The notes beneath the pieces are model-generated. The model had not been told where the DNA came from. It did no database searches and worked only from the letters and a program-made list of their open reading frames with translations. A stretch of 64,000 bases of DNA from an uncultured Bacteroidota bacterium (GTDB taxonomy: Bacteria > Bacteroidota > Bacteroidia > Bacteroidales > UBA12481), in assembly GCA_903851365.1 (NCBI GenBank), contig CAINOB010000014.1, positions 56,008 through 120,007 on the forward strand. Direction: 5' to 3'. Shown in pieces: positions 17,434 through 25,878 of the stretch. The position numbers were made by a program, and so were the translations under genes. Numbering within the stretch: position 1 is the first letter of the stretch; every line of letters starts with the position of its first letter.

Positions 17434-17723
17434 CAGGTTTTGCGTTTTTAAAGACAAATGATAAACGGAGTTATTGAGCAGTCTATTTTTCTTTAAATCA
17501 GTATAGAACTCAGGGTTTAAAGCAGTTGGTATTCAGTAGAATAGTTTAAATGCTTTATTTCTTGCCATTAAATGCTCACTGAGTCCCGAATACCGGTCAT
17601 GATGTTGGATCATTCCCTGTGGCAACAATTTGTATCCACTGGCACGAATATTTTGAACCGGAGAACATTCAGTCAATAAAATGCTTATCTTTATGTGTGC
17701 CCCCCGCATAGATTATTTTTTCC
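17434..17723. other. Intergenic region of 290 bases
   Basis: No gene, clear hairpin or repeat copy was seen. It is AT-rich and probably contains the promoter of the lipoprotein operon at 17724, but no TTTG-N19-TAnnTTTG match could be placed with confidence. Confidence 0.45.
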
Positions 17724-18746
17724 ATGATAATCCAACAACATAATGCACCTAATCTGCCAATCCAAAAGGCAAGTATTTTAGCTTTTATTTTGTGCTGTTT
17801 TGTTGCCTGCAATGAAGATGTAGATCTTTATACTACTGGTTCGCCCGTTCCGATTGTTTATAGTCTGCTTGATCCCACCAGTGATATTCAATATGTAAGA
17901 ATTGGCAGGTCATACATGGGGGGAACAATTAGTCCCGATCATCCTCCGGTGTCCGATTCTACGGTTTGGAGCATTGCTCATGAAGTGTATATTGAAGAAT
18001 ATGCTAATGGTCAAAAAGGAAAAACATTCTGGTTTAAACCTGACACAACCATCACAAAGGATTCCGGGTATTTTCCTGTATCCAACCTGCGAATTTACTC
18101 TTCAGAATTTAAGCCTGTTGTTGGAAATACCTATCAGCTCTATGTCTACTTTCCAGACCTTGATAAAATGGTCTTTGCCAAAACCGTTGCCAATGGATTG
18201 CCCCAGATTGTTGATCCATTTCCGCTATCAATCCGTAAAATTAATTTTGAAGCAGGACAACCTTATACTGTGCGCTGGTACCCCGGACAATATAGCGGTG
18301 TTTATCAATTGGTCTTCCGTGTTCATTATCGGGATTCATCGGATTTGGGGGAAGAATTTAAAACAGCGGATTATTCAAGTCCGGGCATTTATAACCTGGA
18401 GACTGAGCAAATGCTGGAGCATAGCATGGGTGGCCTTTCGTTTTTTGAAGCCATGGCCAACCGAATCCCCGTTATTCCTGGGATGGTGCGGGAGGTAATT
18501 TCGTTGGAATTCATCATCATTACCGGTGGCACTGATTTGGGAATTCACTATCAATCGACTGTTGTCACGGGTAACAATTTCACGAACCTGATGGATTATT
18601 CAAATATTGATAATGGAATAGGGGTTTTCTCATCCAGGGCCGAGCTGCACCTGCCCAATTTAGCCTTGTCCGAAGTAACTATTGATCAACTTGCCCAGGG
18701 TGAAAAAACGCACTCACTTGGATTTAAAGATAGCAGAGGGAACTGA
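17724..18746 (+). CDS. DUF4249-like lipoprotein
   Basis: The 340-residue protein has a signal with lipobox (FILCCFVACNED, Cys near residue 33) and a beta-rich body opening with SPVPIVYSLLDPTSD and YVRIGRSYMGG, resembling DUF4249-type outer-membrane-associated lipoproteins. It is the intact paralogue of the protein at 7213-8220 and shares the late YSNIDNGIGVFSS segment; its C-terminus (LAQGEKTHSLGF) is what the other copy lost. It is the first of five closely spaced lipoprotein genes, with the next start one base after its stop. Its function is unknown. A surface role with the FISUMP proteins is inferred from the operon and from the same pairing at 5.7-8.2 kb. Confidence 0.75.
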   Translation: MIIQQHNAPNLPIQKASILAFILCCFVACNEDVDLYTTGSPVPIVYSLLDPTSDIQYVRIGRSYMGGTISPDHPPVSDSTVWSIAHEVYIEEYANGQKGKTFWFKPDTTITKDSGYFPVSNLRIYSSEFKPVVGNTYQLYVYFPDLDKMVFAKTVANGLPQIVDPFPLSIRKINFEAGQPYTVRWYPGQYSGVYQLVFRVHYRDSSDLGEEFKTADYSSPGIYNLETEQMLEHSMGGLSFFEAMANRIPVIPGMVREVISLEFIIITGGTDLGIHYQSTVVTGNNFTNLMDYSNIDNGIGVFSSRAELHLPNLALSEVTIDQLAQGEKTHSLGFKDSRGN

Positions 18747-18747
18747 T

Positions 18748-19185
18748 ATGAAATATCTGAAATTATTCATATTAACATTGATAGGATTCTTTGGATCCTG
18801 CAATCCGGTAGAAATTCCAGTCGATAATGTGTCAGACGTTTATAATCCAAATAATGGATCGGTCGTTTTTGATTTTTCGATGCCCAAACTTGCCTTGCCC
18901 GACAAAGGACTTCACCGTGTAAATCTGAACCTGGCAAGAACGATGGACAGCCTCTACCGTAAGCAATTCTGCAGTGCAGCCAATGTAACGGATTTCAAAA
19001 CCAACTACACGTTTTCACTGGAGCCGGGCAGGTATTTTTACCAGGCGGGCATAACCTGTACTTGTCAGGCAGATTCCTGTTTATATGCAGGATTTCCAGG
19101 TGGACAATTAAGTATTTGGTGGACCAGTGGTTCGTTTGATATTGAGAAAGGAAAGGTTTTTAGTCAGAAACTAATCTTTAAGTGA
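18748..19185 (+). CDS. Small Cys-containing lipoprotein, unknown function
   Basis: The 145-residue protein starts with a clear lipoprotein signal (MKYLKLFILTLIGFFGSC). The mature part is beta-rich and holds several cysteines (KQFCSAAN, ITCTCQADSCLYAG) that may form disulfides or bind metal. No family was recognised. ATG 18748 was chosen because it opens the signal peptide; an in-frame ATG at 18682 would start inside the previous gene. Its stop overlaps the next start (TGATG), so translation is coupled to the PKD/FISUMP lipoprotein. It has no counterpart in the shorter lipoprotein pair at 5.7-8.2 kb. Confidence 0.7.
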   Translation: MKYLKLFILTLIGFFGSCNPVEIPVDNVSDVYNPNNGSVVFDFSMPKLALPDKGLHRVNLNLARTMDSLYRKQFCSAANVTDFKTNYTFSLEPGRYFYQAGITCTCQADSCLYAGFPGGQLSIWWTSGSFDIEKGKVFSQKLIFK

Positions 19186-20999
19186 TGGCCAGGCGCTATT
19201 CTATCCGGATTTTTCTTTTACTACTGGTTGCCATAGCGATCCTGATACCATCTTGTCATAAAGAGCAATTTGCCTGGAAACCTGAGGTTCTTCTGGTCAT
19301 GAAGCCGGATAGCGGCCTGACGACGCAGACCTTCGATTTCAGGGTGGATATACCAAATCTTCCAACCAACCAGCAAGAGTTCTTTCTTCGTTGGGATATG
19401 AATGCCGATTCCGTGTGGGATGCTGCCTTTACCGCTTGCCCAACCTTGTCTTATCGTTTCTATCAGAAAGGATCTCATAAAATTAGAATGGAAATCCTGA
19501 CCAAGGACGGACAGCGTTTAGCATTTGATAAGATTATCAGGGTCGATCAGGGGTTTTCGGCGCCACATGCTGCTTTTACGATCGATCCTCCGGTAGGCAA
19601 TTTCCTGACCGACTTTACTTTTGACGCCAGCAAAACCTTTGATGATGAAGATCTGTTTTCCTCACTTTTATTCAGATGGGATTTTGAGAGTGATGGCAGC
19701 TGGGATACAGAAATAAGCTCAAATCCCATTACAAAATACAGATACAAGAAAGTCGGGAATTACACCGTAAGGCTAAGCGTAACAGATCCTACCAGGCTGG
19801 TTGCCACGGAAACCAAAACATTGGAAGTCAATTTTCATGAGGACCTAATCCATCCCGATTTTAGCTGGACTCCGGTGGAGGGTAAGGCGAAAGACACCTT
19901 TCTTTTCGATGCTTCTGCCACCAAACATGAAACGGATCCCGACCGGATTTTCACCTATACCTGGGACATCAAGTCAGAGGTGACTTATGGACCATTTAAG
20001 GAACCATTATTCAACCATGTATTTGAGACCTCAGGCTTGCAGGCAGTCACAATGAAGGCAACCGATCAGAATGGATTATTTAACAGTATAACGAAAGATA
20101 TTTTCGTGATCAAAGAGAACAAGCCCCCGACACCAAGGATTTTGGTCCCCACCCCCTATGGCAATATCGCCACCAATTTTTGGTTCAGTTCGTGGCCTTC
20201 GACTGATGATGTAACCGGTCCATCACGGTTACTGGTCCGCTGGGATTTTGAAGGGGATGGAATCTGGGATACCGGCTGGTCGTATGATAAGGAGGTGTTT
20301 CATCAGTTCACCACTCCCGGAAATTATTGGGTAACTCTCCAGGCTGAGGATGAAGGTGGGGAAAGGGGCATCGGGAAAATCAAGCTGCAGGTAACACAAT
20401 ATTCCAACCCGACCGGGTTTATCCAGGACCGGCGCGACGGCAGATATTACGGAACGGTAAAAATCGGGGAGCAATGGTGGATGTCCGATAACCTGAATTA
20501 TCATATAGGCGGCAAGCGGAATATCGGCTTGCTACAGAAATGTTATAATCAAGATGGTGAAATGTGCGATCTGTACGGGGCACTCTATCAGGGCGAACGG
20601 GCCGTCGGTTATGCCGCATCCGGACAGAACATCTGCCCAGATGGATGGCGGTTGCCCACAAAAGCGGACTGGCTGAAACTGGGGGAACACATTGATACCA
20701 ATGCGGGAAAGAGCGCCCTTATGCCAGGCGGGAGCCTGGGATTTAACGCACAATATGGCGGCACTGCCACCTACTTAATAACCTATGACAATGATACTCC
20801 ACCCAATCCGAAAGATACTTTCTACTATTTTAAAAACCTGGGTCAAGAGGCACGATATCTTTCGATAACTCTCCGACCTTTTCTGAACGACCTTCGCAGT
20901 CAGTTCTTCCTCGGTTTTCGAAAAGAATCGGAAGCCGTGGACATCGACTGGAGCGATCATGACTCATTTTTCTCTGCCAGATGTATAAAAATCGATTAA
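19185..20999 (+). CDS. PKD-repeat lipoprotein with C-terminal FISUMP domain
   Basis: About 604 residues with a signal ending ILIPSCHKE (lipidated Cys near residue 25). Four PKD-like beta domains follow, recognisable by LRWDMNADSVWDAAF, FRWDFESDGSWDTEI, YTWDIKSEV and VRWDFEGDGIWDTGW motifs with the usual W-D-x-D/G pattern. The C-terminal 195 residues are a FISUMP domain (GRYYGTVKIGEQWWMSDNL, CPDGWRLPTKADW, FSARCIKID). ATG 19185 overlaps the previous stop; GTG 19182 is an alternative adding one residue. PKD stalks with a terminal lectin-like domain suggest a surface adhesin or glycan-binding protein. The next gene begins 17 bases after its stop. Confidence 0.8.
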   Translation: MARRYSIRIFLLLLVAIAILIPSCHKEQFAWKPEVLLVMKPDSGLTTQTFDFRVDIPNLPTNQQEFFLRWDMNADSVWDAAFTACPTLSYRFYQKGSHKIRMEILTKDGQRLAFDKIIRVDQGFSAPHAAFTIDPPVGNFLTDFTFDASKTFDDEDLFSSLLFRWDFESDGSWDTEISSNPITKYRYKKVGNYTVRLSVTDPTRLVATETKTLEVNFHEDLIHPDFSWTPVEGKAKDTFLFDASATKHETDPDRIFTYTWDIKSEVTYGPFKEPLFNHVFETSGLQAVTMKATDQNGLFNSITKDIFVIKENKPPTPRILVPTPYGNIATNFWFSSWPSTDDVTGPSRLLVRWDFEGDGIWDTGWSYDKEVFHQFTTPGNYWVTLQAEDEGGERGIGKIKLQVTQYSNPTGFIQDRRDGRYYGTVKIGEQWWMSDNLNYHIGGKRNIGLLQKCYNQDGEMCDLYGALYQGERAVGYAASGQNICPDGWRLPTKADWLKLGEHIDTNAGKSALMPGGSLGFNAQYGGTATYLITYDNDTPPNPKDTFYYFKNLGQEARYLSITLRPFLNDLRSQFFLGFRKESEAVDIDWSDHDSFFSARCIKID

Positions 21000-21016
21000 T
21001 AAACGGCCATTTCTTG

Positions 21017-21973
21017 ATGAAGGAAGCAAAAGTTCCTTTGATCCTGCTGTTTGTGTTTACTCTTATCTCATGTGAGAAAAACACCACACCAGGTGTCAGT
21101 ACCTTGTCATTCACTATTGTAAATCTTGATTCGGTTGATTTAACCGGAGAGATTAAAGATGATTCCGGATCTGCAATTACCAGTATGGGATTCTACTGGG
21201 GTACCAGTCCTGGACCAACGGAGAAAGATAACTGTTCCGCGATTCCGGGTGGTACCGGGTTTTTTACCATACGTGTTGGAAGATTGTCACTTAACAAACA
21301 ATATTATTTCAGAAGTTTTGCAACAAATGTCAATGGATCCCAAACAGGAAAAGTGCTGCCCATAAAGATTGAATTAGCACCGATCAGGGGAACCATGTTG
21401 GATTCCCGTAATGGAAAAACTTATGCTACAATCAAAATCAGGCAGCAGACCTGGATGGCTGAGAACCTGAATTTTCTGCCATCTGTCATTAGCCCTTGGA
21501 TGGGATCAGAAACCTTAGCCTATTATTATGTATATGATTATGATGATAATCTGGCTTATGAAGCCAAAATGACCCCCAACTATAAAACCTATGGCGTACT
21601 CTATAACTGGACTGCCGCCTTAACTGCCTGTCCGCAGGGCTGGCACCTTCCGACCGATGCCGAGTGGAAAATTCTTACTGATTACCTGGCCAGTTCAGGA
21701 GGAGCGCTGTTAAAAGAAGCAGGCACTACCCATTGGGCGAATCCAAACCAGGGTGCAAACAATGCAACCGGATTAACTGTCCTACCAGGAGGTTATTTAA
21801 GGGCAGATGATAATTTCTATGGTTTGAGTACAGATGCCTATTTCTGGTCAGCAACTGAATTTGATCAGAGTTCAGTGTATGACAGATATTTGTATAATAA
21901 CAGCGACGGAGTATTTAAATTTCATACTAGCAAATCCAGCGGTTTATCAATAAGATGCTTACTTGATCACTGA
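21017..21973 (+). CDS. Short FISUMP-domain lipoprotein
   Basis: The 318-residue protein starts with MKEAKVPLILLFVFTLISC, a standard lipoprotein signal. ATG 21017 was chosen for that reason; an in-frame ATG at 20981 would overlap the previous gene. A short Fn3-like domain (STLSFTIVNLDSVDLTG, GFYWGTSPGPTEKDN, YYFRSFATNVNGS) covers residues about 30-125. The FISUMP domain fills the rest (GKTYATIKIRQQTWMAENL, GVLYNWTAAL, CPQGWHLPTDAEW, LSIRCLLDH). It is the simplest of the four FISUMP proteins in the window and lacks the carboxypeptidase-regulatory-like domains. It is co-directional with the operon; the next gene follows after 46 bases. Confidence 0.82.
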   Translation: MKEAKVPLILLFVFTLISCEKNTTPGVSTLSFTIVNLDSVDLTGEIKDDSGSAITSMGFYWGTSPGPTEKDNCSAIPGGTGFFTIRVGRLSLNKQYYFRSFATNVNGSQTGKVLPIKIELAPIRGTMLDSRNGKTYATIKIRQQTWMAENLNFLPSVISPWMGSETLAYYYVYDYDDNLAYEAKMTPNYKTYGVLYNWTAALTACPQGWHLPTDAEWKILTDYLASSGGALLKEAGTTHWANPNQGANNATGLTVLPGGYLRADDNFYGLSTDAYFWSATEFDQSSVYDRYLYNNSDGVFKFHTSKSSGLSIRCLLDH

Positions 21974-22019
21974 TTCTCCAAATCCGTAACTGTGGTAAAA
22001 AACCTAATAATATCACACA

Positions 22020-23459
22020 ATGAAAAAATTAACCTACTTTCTGATTTTGTACATTATTTGTGTGAGTTGCGATAAGAATCATGCACCACTTATTGTTGAT
22101 ATTTCCTGCAATCCGGAAAATCGTAGTGCCGGCACGCAGTTTACACTGACTGTTGCTGCTACCGATGAGGATGGAGATAAACTAGTATACCGATGGACCG
22201 CCGATGGCGGCGAATTTCCGGATTCGGTAAATCAGGTACAGGTAAAATGGAAATCTCCGGCAGACGGGTCCGGGAAAACCTATACGATAAAGGTAGTAGT
22301 TGCCGATGCTGAATCTGAGGCATCCCGTGAATTTCAAATCCTTTTAGGGGCACCACAACTAGGTAATCTCGTGGGTCAGGTTAACTATACTAATTTCAAA
22401 ATCCCGGTGGACCAGGCTACTGTTACCGTTGGAGATAAATCATCAACAACTGATACTTATGGTCACTTTTCCATATCAGGAATCGTTGTTGGTGATTATG
22501 ATCTGAAAATTACAAAGCCTGCCTACACTATTTTTGATTCGAAAATCAAAATAACCGCGAATGGTACCTTGCAGGTGAATGCTGAGATTACATCGGTTAA
22601 TTTCACGACAAAGCTATATGGGACAATTGCAGATCAGGATGGCTTACCCCTTGAAAATGCCACAGCGGTAGTTTTAAACCCGGATGGGACCGACAGCAAT
22701 TTGAAAGCCACCACCAATGCGGCAGGATTCTACAAACTCTGGTACATTCCCTTCGGCGAGCGAACCATTTCGGTAAAAAAAGCCACAACAGAGGTCAACT
22801 TTTATGTAGCCTTCAGGCAGGTGCTGAATTGTCAGGAAATTGAAACCCAACTTGATCTTGAAATGACCCGGTTAGCTCTCAGCGGCACTTTCACTGATAC
22901 GCGCGATAATCATACCTATCCGTTTAAAATGATTGGCGACCTCACCTGGATGACCGAGAACCTGGCTTACCTACCTGAGGTGAATCCTTCCTCAAAAGGT
23001 TCCGGTCAGGACGCTTTTTATTATGTTTATGGTTATCAGGGCACTGATCCATTAGCAGCAAAGGAGACTGATAATTATAAAACTTATGGGGTGTTGTATA
23101 ATTGGCCGGCGGCAAATAAAGCTTGCCCATCAGGTTGGCATTTACCGGCAGGTGATCTGGAGTGGGATGCATTAATAAAGACACTCGGACCGTCAGCAGC
23201 CACGAAAATGAAATCATCAATTGGCTGGGCTGAACATGGAGGAGGTAATAACTCGAGTGGATTCTCTGCTATCCCCGGAGGAGAAGTAAAAAGTAACGGA
23301 ACCTTTGCTGAGATGGACTATAATGCTTATTTCTGGACATCTTCAATAATCTCTGGAATTTCCTCTTACAAAGTGTTAGCCTATGGTCTTAGTGATGTAT
23401 ATTCATATTCCGGGGACAATAGACTTGCATTTTCTGTAAGATGTGTAAAAAACCATTGA
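22020..23459 (+). CDS. FISUMP-domain lipoprotein with Ig-like and carboxypeptidase-regulatory-like domains
   Basis: This is a 479-residue paralogue of the protein at 5729-7201 with the same order: lipobox signal (ILYIICVSC), Ig/PKD-like domain (APLIVDISCNPENRSAG, VYRWTADGGEF), two carboxypeptidase-regulatory-like domains (TVGDKSSTTDTYGHFSISG; LYGTIADQDGLPLENA, with NPDGTDSNLKATTN), and the FISUMP domain (HTYPFKMIGDLTWMTENL, GVLYNWPAAN, CPSGWHLPAG, FSVRCVKNH). The motif NPDG-DSNLK is shared almost exactly with the other copy, which argues for duplication of the lipoprotein module. It ends the operon. The function is inferred as surface binding. Confidence 0.84.
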   Translation: MKKLTYFLILYIICVSCDKNHAPLIVDISCNPENRSAGTQFTLTVAATDEDGDKLVYRWTADGGEFPDSVNQVQVKWKSPADGSGKTYTIKVVVADAESEASREFQILLGAPQLGNLVGQVNYTNFKIPVDQATVTVGDKSSTTDTYGHFSISGIVVGDYDLKITKPAYTIFDSKIKITANGTLQVNAEITSVNFTTKLYGTIADQDGLPLENATAVVLNPDGTDSNLKATTNAAGFYKLWYIPFGERTISVKKATTEVNFYVAFRQVLNCQEIETQLDLEMTRLALSGTFTDTRDNHTYPFKMIGDLTWMTENLAYLPEVNPSSKGSGQDAFYYVYGYQGTDPLAAKETDNYKTYGVLYNWPAANKACPSGWHLPAGDLEWDALIKTLGPSAATKMKSSIGWAEHGGGNNSSGFSAIPGGEVKSNGTFAEMDYNAYFWTSSIISGISSYKVLAYGLSDVYSYSGDNRLAFSVRCVKNH

Positions 23460-23917
23460 AATTGGAGCAGCCTTAGAAAGTTGCAATTTCAGCTAGTCTT
23501 TGAATAAACAGTTAAATGGTAATAATAAACATGGCTCAATCCATAGCTAAGTGATTTTTCGATTAACTAGGATTGAAATTCTAATCAGCTTTCCCATTCG
23601 GTCGTCAAAGCAGGTAATTTTTATAGGTGCGTCCTGTTTGGTCTTCATTACCAGAATATCCATTTATTAGCCCTTTATTATCCCAGTAATCCGTGGATAT
23701 TTTAATTACTATGGTAATACCCCAGTAATTCGGCGTAAAGGAAACGGTTCAACGATTATCGAGATAATGAATAAAGAAATTGGATTGTCATTTTTACATG
23801 GAAGGAATGGGTATATCATCACTGTCTAAAGTTGGAAAAATCGCAGGCGAGGTGCTGGCTAGTCGAGCAAAAAGAAATAGCATCAAAATCGGGGAGTTCT
23901 GAATCAGGGGGGAATGT
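23460..23917. other. Intergenic region of 458 bases
   Basis: No recognised gene. It contains short repeats of CCAGTAAT (around 23684 and 23733), a near-palindrome ATTACTATGGTAAT between them, and a 34-codon open frame at 23798-23902 (MEGMGISSLSKVGK...) with no known relatives. No terminator for the lipoprotein operon could be placed with confidence. Confidence 0.4.
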
Positions 23918-24178
23918 TTATTGTTGGCTATCTTTAGTTTGTCTTCTTCGCTCAAGGTACTTTTCAATTTCCATACCTACAATAAGGCCAACGCTAAAAA
24001 CTGCGGCAATTAACAATACTTTAAGGAAAGTGTCATAACCTTTACCCCCACTTCCTTGGTTGGAAGGGGGAGCGGTGGTTGCAAATATTTCTGCTTCAGG
24101 TTGCGAAGTTCCTGCAACCTGGCCGACAAAGGTCGGACTCTCCAAAGGCGAAAAGAAGCTAATCGTGTCGTAAGTCAT
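23918..24178 (-). CDS. Small single-pass membrane protein, unknown
   Basis: The 86-residue protein has a Pro/Gly/Ser-rich N-terminal half (SPLESPTFVGQVAGTSQ, APPSNQGSGGKG), one hydrophobic segment (LKVLLIAAVFSVGLIVGMEI, about residues 52-72) and a basic C-terminal tail (KYLERRRQTKDSQQ). No family was recognised. Its start overlaps the upstream zinc-finger gene by 20 bases, so the two are probably cotranslated. The pair is divergent from the MerR-like regulator and sits left of the recombinase. Small accessory genes of this sort are common beside Bacteroidota recombinases, but the role is unknown. Confidence 0.5.
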   Translation of the reverse strand: MTYDTISFFSPLESPTFVGQVAGTSQPEAEIFATTAPPSNQGSGGKGYDTFLKVLLIAAVFSVGLIVGMEIEKYLERRRQTKDSQQ

Positions 24179-24551
24179 GTTCTTTAAATATTTGAATGGT
24201 ATCTGCTACCTTGTTAAAGTTAAAAGCGTAATCTACTAAGAGCCTAAGCCAAAGCTTCGATTCCCTGTGATAGATCTGTTGGCAGTAACCGTTATCCTGA
24301 AACCCTTCCTTTTTCAAGACATCAGATGATATTGGGTTAGATTCATGTAGACAATATTGGTGTTCAAGAATCTTATCCATTTTTCTTATTTGTGACCTAA
24401 TTGCATTGAGCCTTTTCTCATAAGCTGCATTTCTTTCGTATCGGTCTTTCGATTCACATGCAGAGCAGCAGTATTCCTTATCGCTCCGGCCACTTTCAAT
24501 CAGGGTAGGGCATGTTTTGCGCCTGCATTTCAATGGTGGATTAAAGTCCAT
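24159..24551 (-). CDS. Zinc-finger-like accessory protein
   Basis: The 130-residue protein opens with a metal-binding pattern CRRKTCPTLIESGRSDKEYCCSAC (C-x4-C then CC-x2-C). The GRSDKxxC core is familiar from small Bacteroidota zinc-ribbon proteins encoded in mobile regions, where it usually reads GRSDKKFCSDQC. A helical, charged region follows (YEKRLNAIRSQIRKMDKIL), then a C-terminal part with no recognisable motif. It overlaps the TM-protein gene by 20 bases and starts opposite the MerR-like regulator across a 132-base shared promoter region containing a perfect palindrome. DNA binding is possible, but nothing shows it directly. Confidence 0.6.
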   Translation of the reverse strand: MDFNPPLKCRRKTCPTLIESGRSDKEYCCSACESKDRYERNAAYEKRLNAIRSQIRKMDKILEHQYCLHESNPISSDVLKKEGFQDNGYCQQIYHRESKLWLRLLVDYAFNFNKVADTIQIFKEHDLRHD

Positions 24552-24622
24552 AATTTTAAAGATTACAATATGGTAATTAAAAAGTGCTACTTATTTTGAC
24601 TATCAAAATTTTTAAAACAACA

Positions 24623-24638
24623 ATAATATCGATATTAT
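24623..24638. promoter_or_regulatory. Perfect 16-bp palindrome, candidate operator
   Basis: ATAATATCGATATTAT is its own reverse complement and lies between the divergent zinc-finger gene and the MerR-like regulator gene, 46 bases before the latter's ATG. Placement and symmetry fit a regulator operator. No binding evidence is available. Confidence 0.5.
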
Positions 24639-24683
24639 GAAACATAATTAATGGTTATACGTTTAACTGATTAAAATGTTACA

Positions 24684-25631
24684 ATGATCGGAATGAAAGA
24701 TTTTATGAGAAAAAAGTTGTATCGATTCCTGAATCGGGATACAGCTACGGAGTTCTCTGCGATTTTTGAGCGCGTATCGGATCTCAGGTTTACGGTGTCT
24801 GATGTTCAGATCAGTTCGAGAGTACTATCATACTGGGCGAGTCAAGGCTTGCTTTTTGAGGATTTTCGTGAGGCAAAATGGAGAAAGCTGGATCTGGTTA
24901 GTGTGGTCTGGTTAAAGATGATCTTAAAGATGCGAACATATGGTATCTCATTTGAAACGATACGGAAGATCAGGAAGGACCTCCAACCCATGGACCTTGA
25001 GGATCAGATTTATAATTCGCAGGAACTGAGGGATGCGTTATTTGCATTGGCGGAACATGACAAAAGAGCAATTCCAGACGTAGAAGAGATATTGAAAGAT
25101 CCTGTATTTCGGGAATCAGTCAGGAGTCAATTGACCAATTACCTCAAGGTGCTGATCCTCGAAGCAATTATTTTAAAGGAGCATAGCGCTTTGCTGATGA
25201 ACCATGATGGTGTTTTTCTTCCCTACAATGAGGGTTTACGTAAAGATTACCTTGAAATACCTGAATTTAGAAAGTTAATGTTGGGTTCATATCTGACGAT
25301 CTCTTTAACCGATATCCTCATTGAGTTTTATATGGATCATGATCCGATATTCTTAAATGAAAAAATGATGATTTTAAGTCCGGAAGAAGCAGCGGTTCTT
25401 CAGGCAATTAAGCAGCCGGGGATAAAATCTGTTACGGTGAAGTTATATCCTGATGAACAGTATGACATGCTGGAAATAGTAAGTGACCGCCAGGTAGACC
25501 GGTCATTAAAACTGTACGAGGTCCTTCTTAAAGATGGTTATCAGGAGATTTGTATTAAAACCAGAAACGGAGAAATTGTTTATTGTCAGAATTCAACGAA
25601 AATACGCTTTAATAAATTAGGTACTGGATGA
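24684..25631 (+). CDS. MerR-like helix-turn-helix regulator of the recombinase module
   Basis: The 315-residue protein has a MerR-type winged helix near residues 35-95 (FTVSDVQISSRVLSYWASQGLL, then FREAKWRKLDLVSVVWLKMILKMRTYGISFETIRKIRKDL): helix-turn-helix, wing and the typical long helix. The rest (about 100-315) is unlike known MerR effector domains and lacks metal-binding cysteines. It is followed by the 59-residue ORF and the recombinase on the same strand, so it is likely to control excision or cargo expression, probably through the palindrome at 24623. MTF at 24684 (ATG of MIGMKD) was taken as start; ATG 24693 (MKDF) is equally possible. Confidence 0.65.
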   Translation: MIGMKDFMRKKLYRFLNRDTATEFSAIFERVSDLRFTVSDVQISSRVLSYWASQGLLFEDFREAKWRKLDLVSVVWLKMILKMRTYGISFETIRKIRKDLQPMDLEDQIYNSQELRDALFALAEHDKRAIPDVEEILKDPVFRESVRSQLTNYLKVLILEAIILKEHSALLMNHDGVFLPYNEGLRKDYLEIPEFRKLMLGSYLTISLTDILIEFYMDHDPIFLNEKMMILSPEEAAVLQAIKQPGIKSVTVKLYPDEQYDMLEIVSDRQVDRSLKLYEVLLKDGYQEICIKTRNGEIVYCQNSTKIRFNKLGTG

Positions 25632-25698
25632 ACCAGACCAATCGGTGCAAGGCCTGCCAGACCGTAGCAATCGGCTGGAGGGTACATTGGAATGTTAA

Positions 25699-25878
25699 AT
25701 GTTATCTATTGATGAATGTAAAAAAATACTAAAAAGCGAAAACAGGGACTACTCCGATGAGGAGGTCGACCTGATCAGACAATTTTTGTGGAAGTTGGCG
25801 AAGAATGAAGTTCACCAGTTAATGAACACGGAAAAAAATGAAGACAGCAGCTTTGATGGCACGTGTCAGCTCGGATGA
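25699..25878 (+). CDS. Small ORF overlapping the recombinase start
   Basis: A 59-residue frame reads MLSIDECKKILKSENRDYS, then DEEVDLIRQFLWKLAKNEV, a short acidic helical protein. I recall small proteins with this opening (a -S-ECKKIL- start and an IRxFLxxLA helix) upstream of Bacteroidota serine recombinases, which supports it being real. It overlaps the recombinase by 41 bases, so translational coupling is likely. A spurious alternative is ATG 25692, whose frame stops after six codons. The function is unknown; a recombination directionality or control role is only a guess. Confidence 0.6.
   Translation: MLSIDECKKILKSENRDYSDEEVDLIRQFLWKLAKNEVHQLMNTEKNEDSSFDGTCQLG

Noticed and set aside
17724..23459. 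Diversity-generating retroelement
   Set aside because: FISUMP domains fit a target type, but no reverse transcriptase or template repeat lies in the window.
23798..23902. 34-residue frame MEGMGISSLSKVGK...
   Set aside because: Too short, no relatives recognised and no good ribosome binding site; could be real but not supportable.
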